NCBI GenBank assembly: GCA_036166735.1
Contig: JAYZHG010000093.1
Coordinates: 1-24,215 of the forward strand
Reading direction: 5' to 3'
DNA: 24,215 nt
From: JAPYTU01 sp036166735
GTDB taxonomy: Bacteria > Bacteroidota > Bacteroidia > Cytophagales > MED-G16
Both the position numbers and the translations under genes were made by a program. Below the pieces are notes generated by a model. That model was not told the DNA's origin, made no database searches, and was given only the letters and a program-made list of their open reading frames with translations. Below, in pieces: positions 22,146-24,215 of this stretch (the first letter of the stretch is position 1; each line of letters starts with the position of its first letter).

Positions 22146-24215
22146 ATGATATCATTTTTTAAAAAATCTTCAACAGATTATTATATTATTGATCACTTAA
22201 AAAAGTTATCTCAAAACCATATTAATAAACTATGTTGGTTATTTGGAAATGCCAAAATAATAAAATCATCTAGTTTAAAAGGAAAATTTATAGGTCCAAG
22301 AAAAGAAATGACCACCCCATGGAGTACAAATGCTGTTGAAATTGCATCTAATATTGGAATCGATTCAATACTTAGAATTGAAAGACTTTATAAGAATCAA
22401 AATATTGCTATTGATCCAATGCTTGAATTAGTATATAATAATCCAAATCAAAACATATTTAAAATTAACAGAAAACCCGAAAAAGTAATTGATATTAAAA
22501 ATATAAAAAATTATAATAATAAAGAGGGTTTAGCACTAAGTGATGAAGAAATAAATTATCTAGAAAATGTAAGCAAAAAACTAAATAGATTTCTAACTGA
22601 TAGTGAAGTATTTGGCTTTTCTCAAGTAAATTCTGAACACTGTAGGCATAAAATTTTTAATGGGGAATTTATAATTGATGGAAAAAAAATGCCAAAAAGC
22701 TTATTTGCTATGATAAAAGAAACATCAAATAAAAATCCAAACAATTTAATTTCAGCATACAAAGATAATGTTGCTTTTATCAAAGGCCCATTAGTTGAAT
22801 TTTTTACAACTAAAAATAAAGATCGATCAGACTTCTACTATACAAAAAGCATCATATCTTCAATCTCTTTAAAAGCTGAAACTCATAATTTTCCAACAAC
22901 AGTAGAACCCTTTAGTGGAGCAGCAACAGGATCAGGTGGTGAAATAAGGGATAGAATGGCTGGAGGACAAGCAAGTTTTCCACTTGCAGGAACTGCCGTA
23001 TATATGACATCCTACCCTAGAATTACTAAATCAAGAACTTGGGAAAAAAATCAAATAAATAAAAAATGGCTCTATCAAAATCCTAAAGATATTTTAGTAA
23101 AAGCATCAAATGGAGCTAGTGACTATGGAAATAAATTTGGTCAACCTCTAATAAGTGGAAGTGTTCTGACTTTTGAACACAATGAAAACAAAAACTTAAT
23201 AGGCTATGACAAAGTAATAATGCTTGCCGGTGGTATTGGGTATGGAAAAGAAAATGAAACTCAAAAAAAAGACGTAAATACAGGTGATTATGTTGTGGTT
23301 CTTGGTGGAGATAATTATAGAATTGGAATGGGAGGAAGTGCAGTTTCATCTCTTAATACTGGAGAATTAAAAAACTCAATAGAACTTAATGCTGTTCAAA
23401 GATCTAATCCTGAAATGCAAAAAAGAGTTGCTAATGTTATAAGAGCTCTAGCAGAAGAAGATATAAATCCAATATTATCTATCCACGACCATGGAGCTGG
23501 AGGTCACCTAAATTGTTTATCAGAATTATTAGAAAATACAGGAGGAGAAATAAATATAAATAAACTACCAATTGGAGATCCTACTCTTTCCGAAAAAGAG
23601 ATTATAGGGAATGAATCACAAGAAAGAATGGGACTAATTATAAAAAATAATGATTATCCTAAATTACAAAAAATAGCAAAAAGAGAAAGATCTCCGCTTT
23701 ATCATGTGGGTTATGTAAGAAATAATAAAAAACTAGTTTTTAAAGGCAAAAATAAAAGAAATCCAATTGATTTAGGATTAGAAGATTTTTTTGGATCATC
23801 ACCTAAAACAACAATAAATGATAGAAAAATAAAAACTAAATATAAAGAACCTAAATATTTTCAAAAATTAATAATAAAATACTTAGAAAATGTCCTTTCA
23901 TTAGAATCTGTTGCTTGTAAAGACTGGTTAACAAATAAAGTTGATAGATGCGTCACAGGAAGAGTTGCAATGCAACAAACCGTTGGTGAAATACAATTGC
24001 CATTAAATAATTTAGGAGTAATGGCACTTGATTTTAAATCTAATAAAGGTATCGCAACCGCTATCGGATTTTCTCCTATAGTTTCTTTAATTGATGAAAA
24101 GAAGGGAGCAAAAATAGCTCTCTTAAAATCTTTAACAAATATTATATGGGCACCTATTGAAAAAGGAATTACAAATATTTCATTAAGTGCTAATTGGATG
24201 TGGCCTGCTAATAAT
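22146..24215 (+). CDS. purL: Phosphoribosylformylglycinamidine synthase, long form (5' part, runs off the window)
   Basis: PurL converts FGAR to FGAM with ATP and glutamine, the fourth step of purine synthesis. The reading frame is open for 690 codons to the window end; full-length single-chain enzymes have about 1,200-1,300 residues, so the second synthetase half and the glutaminase domain lie outside. The N-terminus shows LCWLFGNA and GKFIGPRKEMTTPWSTNAVEIA, the classic purS-like and linker region. The signature SQVNSEHCRHKIF is at residues 159-171, and the ATP/FGAR-binding segment KAETHNFPTTVEPFSGAATGSGGEIRD at 243-269. Further on are GMGGSAVSSLNTGE, the SIHDHGAGGH segment and, at the edge, LSANWMWPANN. 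All signature residues are intact. It is divergent from tetR. Confidence 0.97.
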   Translation, partial: MISFFKKSSTDYYIIDHLKKLSQNHINKLCWLFGNAKIIKSSSLKGKFIGPRKEMTTPWSTNAVEIASNIGIDSILRIERLYKNQNIAIDPMLELVYNNPNQNIFKINRKPEKVIDIKNIKNYNNKEGLALSDEEINYLENVSKKLNRFLTDSEVFGFSQVNSEHCRHKIFNGEFIIDGKKMPKSLFAMIKETSNKNPNNLISAYKDNVAFIKGPLVEFFTTKNKDRSDFYYTKSIISSISLKAETHNFPTTVEPFSGAATGSGGEIRDRMAGGQASFPLAGTAVYMTSYPRITKSRTWEKNQINKKWLYQNPKDILVKASNGASDYGNKFGQPLISGSVLTFEHNENKNLIGYDKVIMLAGGIGYGKENETQKKDVNTGDYVVVLGGDNYRIGMGGSAVSSLNTGELKNSIELNAVQRSNPEMQKRVANVIRALAEEDINPILSIHDHGAGGHLNCLSELLENTGGEININKLPIGDPTLSEKEIIGNESQERMGLIIKNNDYPKLQKIAKRERSPLYHVGYVRNNKKLVFKGKNKRNPIDLGLEDFFGSSPKTTINDRKIKTKYKEPKYFQKLIIKYLENVLSLESVACKDWLTNKVDRCVTGRVAMQQTVGEIQLPLNNLGVMALDFKSNKGIATAIGFSPIVSLIDEKKGAKIALLKSLTNIIWAPIEKGITNISLSANWMWPANN

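Noticed and set aside
23116..23349. 77-codon open frame on the minus strand inside purL
   Set aside because: It is opposite a strongly conserved PurL region, is rich in His, Phe and Leu as expected from the antisense of purL codons, and has no recognisable domain.
1..24215. CRISPR arrays, tRNA or rRNA genes, insertion sequences, phage or defence systems
   Set aside because: No regularly spaced repeats, tRNA cloverleaf with its conserved T-loop, transposase, integrase or recognisable defence domain was seen on either strand.

Overview
The window is a compact, strongly AT-rich stretch with very short intergenic gaps (none reaches 300 bases). It encodes core metabolism and envelope functions. 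The gene families (long-form PurL, Bacteroidota-style LysM/double-psi-barrel protein, RND pump order tetR-tolC-adaptor-pump, DUF4442 protein, TPR/periplasmic-binding-protein fusion), the lack of Shine-Dalgarno-like sequences before starts, and TAnn(n)TTTG elements upstream of several genes point to a Bacteroidota bacterium. Gene density and base composition suggest a streamlined marine member of Flavobacteriales. The phylum is a fairly firm inference; the lineage is a guess.

Layout. 1-92: tail of a PLP-dependent class V aminotransferase/cysteine desulfurase. 99-1455: NUDIX hydrolase divergent from pyrE. 1487-2297 (minus): cold-shock protein downstream of a LysM plus double-psi-barrel envelope protein. 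2332-5534 (plus): two membrane-bound ClpP-fold Ser/Lys peptidases in tandem, an NfeD-family protein and SppA. 5531-8826 (minus): guaA followed by a secreted TPR plus type-1 periplasmic-binding-fold protein. 8929-10646 (plus): yebC and murB. 10643-11809 (minus): sorbosone/PQQ-dehydrogenase-like beta-propeller. 11889-14281 (plus): vSGLT-like Na+/sugar symporter, DUF4442 hotdog protein, CDGSH iron-sulfur protein. 14278-22007 (minus): tetR, tolC, periplasmic adaptor, RND pump and a membrane metallophosphoesterase, with 1-8 bp gaps and probably one transcript. 22146-24215 (plus): 5' part of purL.

Themes. Nucleotide synthesis (pyrE, guaA, purL), cell-wall building and surveillance (murB, LysM protein, LpoA-like protein), membrane proteolysis (NfeD, SppA), sugar uptake beside a periplasmic sugar-dehydrogenase-like protein, and a TetR-controlled tripartite efflux system. 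I saw no tRNA, rRNA, CRISPR array, insertion sequence, prophage or defence genes, and no convincing new biological system. The items most worth a second look are regulatory or structural: a 9+9 bp palindrome at the predicted tetR promoter, a 10-bp inverted repeat whose arm reaches the cold-shock start codon, three convergent gene pairs whose stop codons share one TTAA, and an RND pump lacking two of the three classical proton-relay residues and carrying an extra pair of hydrophobic helices.
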